Shown here one piece after another: positions 62,267 through 64,000 of a stretch of DNA of 64,000 nt. The notes below the pieces were generated by a model. The model did not search any database, was not told where the DNA came from, and was given only the letters and a program-made list of their open reading frames with translations. The stretch is taken from NCBI RefSeq assembly GCF_045446075.1, contig NZ_JBJJBQ010000002.1:124001-188000 (forward strand), written 5' to 3'. Every line of letters begins with the position of its first letter. Within the stretch, counting starts at the first letter, position 1. The position numbers and the translations under genes were made by a program. The DNA comes from Flavisericum labens (lineage in GTDB: Bacteria; Bacteroidota; Bacteroidia; Flavobacteriales; Flavobacteriaceae).

Positions 62267-63742
62267 ATGAAAAAAGCGGTTTCAATTTTTATGCTCTGCT
62301 TTGTTGTTTTAGCCGAAGCACAAATATCGAATTTAACAAGTCTTGCTTCTGGGACGATGCAGATGTTCTCGCCAATTTATGAGCAAAATAGAGATGTTTA
62401 TGGCTATTTTTCGCTTTACAAATTAGACAAGATAAGTGAAAATGAAGAAAAGTATGAATATGTAATTTTAGACAAAAACCTGAATAAAGTTGCTAATGGT
62501 GAGTTTATAGATTCGTATTACAAAGGGATATTTTCACGGTATTATAGTCCAGAGAAAATAAACGGTAATTTAATGATTACCAAGCGTTATGCTAATCTCA
62601 GTGGAACAATTTTGTTCACATCAACGAGGTTATTACAACTTGATAATAATAACATATTAGCACCTTTTTATTTTGATAATTTTGCCCTTCAAGAAGGTTT
62701 TAGAGATGCTAATTCTCTAAAGAAGACAGAACGAAAAAAAGCTTTTTTTAATGTTCCTATAGGTACAAATAATGGTTACGTGGTAGTTGAGGCGCAGAAA
62801 AAGAAAGGAAAGGAAAACCCAACATCCATTCAATTTTATAATTTGAACCACGAAAAATTATGGGATTACAGTTTTGGTGAAAATGGTGAAAATGCAAAGT
62901 ATAGTTTAATGTCTTTTGAGGATTACGTAATGTATTTCGATTATACTAAAGCGGCATTTAGGGAAAATTCGGTTGAAGTTTTACAAATAGATTCCAAAAC
63001 AGGTCAAAAGAATTTTGAATATAGGTTGGAGGACGATAGCTCGGAATTCAGCTATGGTTATACCATAAAAAAAATTGATGATAGAACGATTTTAACAGGC
63101 AAAATTAGTCTCTATAGACCCACTGGGTATAACACTAATGGTGCTGTGGGTTTGTTTAAAATCGTATTGGACAAAGAAGGAAAGGAGATTTTTAAAAAAC
63201 ACTTTCTATGGGAAGATGCCAGTAAGTTTATTGAAATGAATGATAAAGGTAAAATGGAAGCTGGTTATAAGTTGTTTGTTCATTCATATTTTGTTTTTAA
63301 TGATGAACGCATAGCCGTCTTATCTGAGAAATTTAAAACAGCCCAAAATATTTTATGGGGCGCTCATTTTAAAACAGAAGACTTTGTATTATTGTCTTTT
63401 GATAAGGATTTTAACCTTGTTGAAGCCAATACAATAGAAAAGGGAATGACGAAATTTTCCAATTCAGATTTGTTGTTCGCCCAATACCTTAACAATGAAA
63501 ATGATGCTGTTTTCTTTTATAAAGACTATCAAAAAGATTCCGAAACAAAAGAGAAAAATTGGGTTTTGGGGATAGTTTCATACGTAAATGGTAAAATTAA
63601 GCATGAAAGAATACCAATGTCGTCCGACGACTTTTTTATTCATCCCTACATTGCAAAAGAAGGTTATGTTTTGCTTAGGGAGTTTAACAAAAATTCTGAT
63701 TTCGACAAAATCAGACTGGAACGCCTTAATTTAAACCAGTAA
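62267..63742 (+). CDS. Unrecognised secreted protein
   Basis: A 491-residue protein with a signal peptide (KKAVSIFMLCFVVLAEAQ, cleavage near 19). The rest has alternating beta-strand segments with repeated D/N-K-N turns (VILDKNLNKVANGEF, IVLDKEGKEIFKK, SFDKDFNLVEANTI), suggesting a beta-propeller or similar beta-rich fold. I do not recognise a family. It follows ftsY by 23 bp and its end overlaps a minus-strand gene by 17 bp. Confidence 0.7.
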   Translation: MKKAVSIFMLCFVVLAEAQISNLTSLASGTMQMFSPIYEQNRDVYGYFSLYKLDKISENEEKYEYVILDKNLNKVANGEFIDSYYKGIFSRYYSPEKINGNLMITKRYANLSGTILFTSTRLLQLDNNNILAPFYFDNFALQEGFRDANSLKKTERKKAFFNVPIGTNNGYVVVEAQKKKGKENPTSIQFYNLNHEKLWDYSFGENGENAKYSLMSFEDYVMYFDYTKAAFRENSVEVLQIDSKTGQKNFEYRLEDDSSEFSYGYTIKKIDDRTILTGKISLYRPTGYNTNGAVGLFKIVLDKEGKEIFKKHFLWEDASKFIEMNDKGKMEAGYKLFVHSYFVFNDERIAVLSEKFKTAQNILWGAHFKTEDFVLLSFDKDFNLVEANTIEKGMTKFSNSDLLFAQYLNNENDAVFFYKDYQKDSETKEKNWVLGIVSYVNGKIKHERIPMSSDDFFIHPYIAKEGYVLLREFNKNSDFDKIRLERLNLNQ

Positions 63743-64000
63743 CACCCCCATAATAGGTGGCAATTATTTTAATTTCATTTAAGTTTAAATTCCAGATAAA
63801 GTTTAAAAATCGTTGGTAACTCTGACTTTGTTCGGCAGGTGCAATTCTGTCTACATACCTGTTTAATTGATATTTCTTTTTGGCATCATAAATAGCATTG
63901 AAATTAATGCTTAGCCATTTTTGGAAATAAGGGTCGTCGTAATTGTCTTCTAAGTGTTTTAAAATCAAATAGGTGCTTAGGCCATATTCATTCAAATAAA
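63726..64000 (-). CDS. 3' end of an unrecognised gene, cut by window edge
   Basis: The frame is open to the window edge; the only start-like codon inside is TTG, so the true start is probably beyond 64000. The visible 91 codons are helical and aromatic (YLILKHLEDNYDDPYFQKWL, QRFLNFIWNLNLNEIKI). No family is assigned. It is convergent with and overlaps the previous gene by 17 bp. Confidence 0.55.
   Translation of the reverse strand, partial: YLNEYGLSTYLILKHLEDNYDDPYFQKWLSINFNAIYDAKKKYQLNRYVDRIAPAEQSQSYQRFLNFIWNLNLNEIKIIATYYGGVTGLN

Overview
The window looks like a core chromosomal stretch of a marine-type Flavobacteriaceae (Bacteroidota). The evidence is the low GC content, the promoters of the form TTG-N18/19-TAnnTTTG upstream of rpsU, two tRNA loci and rpmB, the almost complete lack of Shine-Dalgarno sequences (rpsU excepted), and families typical of the group: DUF4295 beside rpmG, DUF3467, DUF2851, DUF4369, TonB-type outer-membrane barrels and secreted S9 peptidases. 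I see no phage, insertion sequence, CRISPR array or known defence system; most of the window is housekeeping.

Layout. 1-1935 (minus): FtsE-like ATPase, a methyltransferase and a glycosyltransferase cut by the window edge. 2132-6959: a large periplasmic TPR protein paired with a plug-less outer-membrane barrel. 6985-15674: methyltransferase, YkgJ, DUF2721 and DUF2851, PspC, a TrkA-N potassium channel, an alanine/sodium symporter, a helix-hairpin-helix protein, an acyl-CoA dehydrogenase and DUF4174. 15879-31240: the translation/transcription block: rpsU, xerC, hpf, tRNA-Thr/Tyr/Gly/Thr, tuf, tRNA-Trp, secE, nusG, rplKAJL, rpoBC, DUF3467. The Thr-Tyr-Gly-Thr-tuf order is the one known from the E. 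coli tufB locus. 31281-35812: ferredoxin-like protein, prfC, idi-queD-manA, a small acidic protein and a second tRNA-Thr. 35864-45089: DUF4369 lipoprotein, an unusual 557-bp intergenic region, alkB, a VanX-type dipeptidase, a DEAD-box helicase, DUF3052-like, MOSC and GIY-YIG proteins, FKBP and META lipoproteins, htpG. 45229-55669: S9 peptidase, KAS III, a TonB-dependent receptor, a CoA-binding protein, a sodium:solute symporter, recR and a glycosyltransferase. 55755-64000: an E2 acyltransferase, an exonuclease, an FAH-family enzyme, Hpt, cinA, rpmB-rpmG-DUF4295-ftsY, an unrecognised secreted protein and the 3' end of a further gene.

The most interesting material is non-coding. The 36572-37128 gap has a sigma-54-type -24/-12 promoter about 110 bp upstream of a strong terminator (candidate small RNA), a pair of 21-bp direct repeats whose 12-bp core recurs near 31640, and a second candidate short transcript. 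The tRNA-Gly 3' end is duplicated 114 bp downstream. A 16-bp GNRA-capped hairpin plus a 23-bp palindrome separate rplL from rpoB. rpsU has a strong Shine-Dalgarno, consistent with autoregulation through bS21. All of these are read by eye; nothing was searched or folded computationally.
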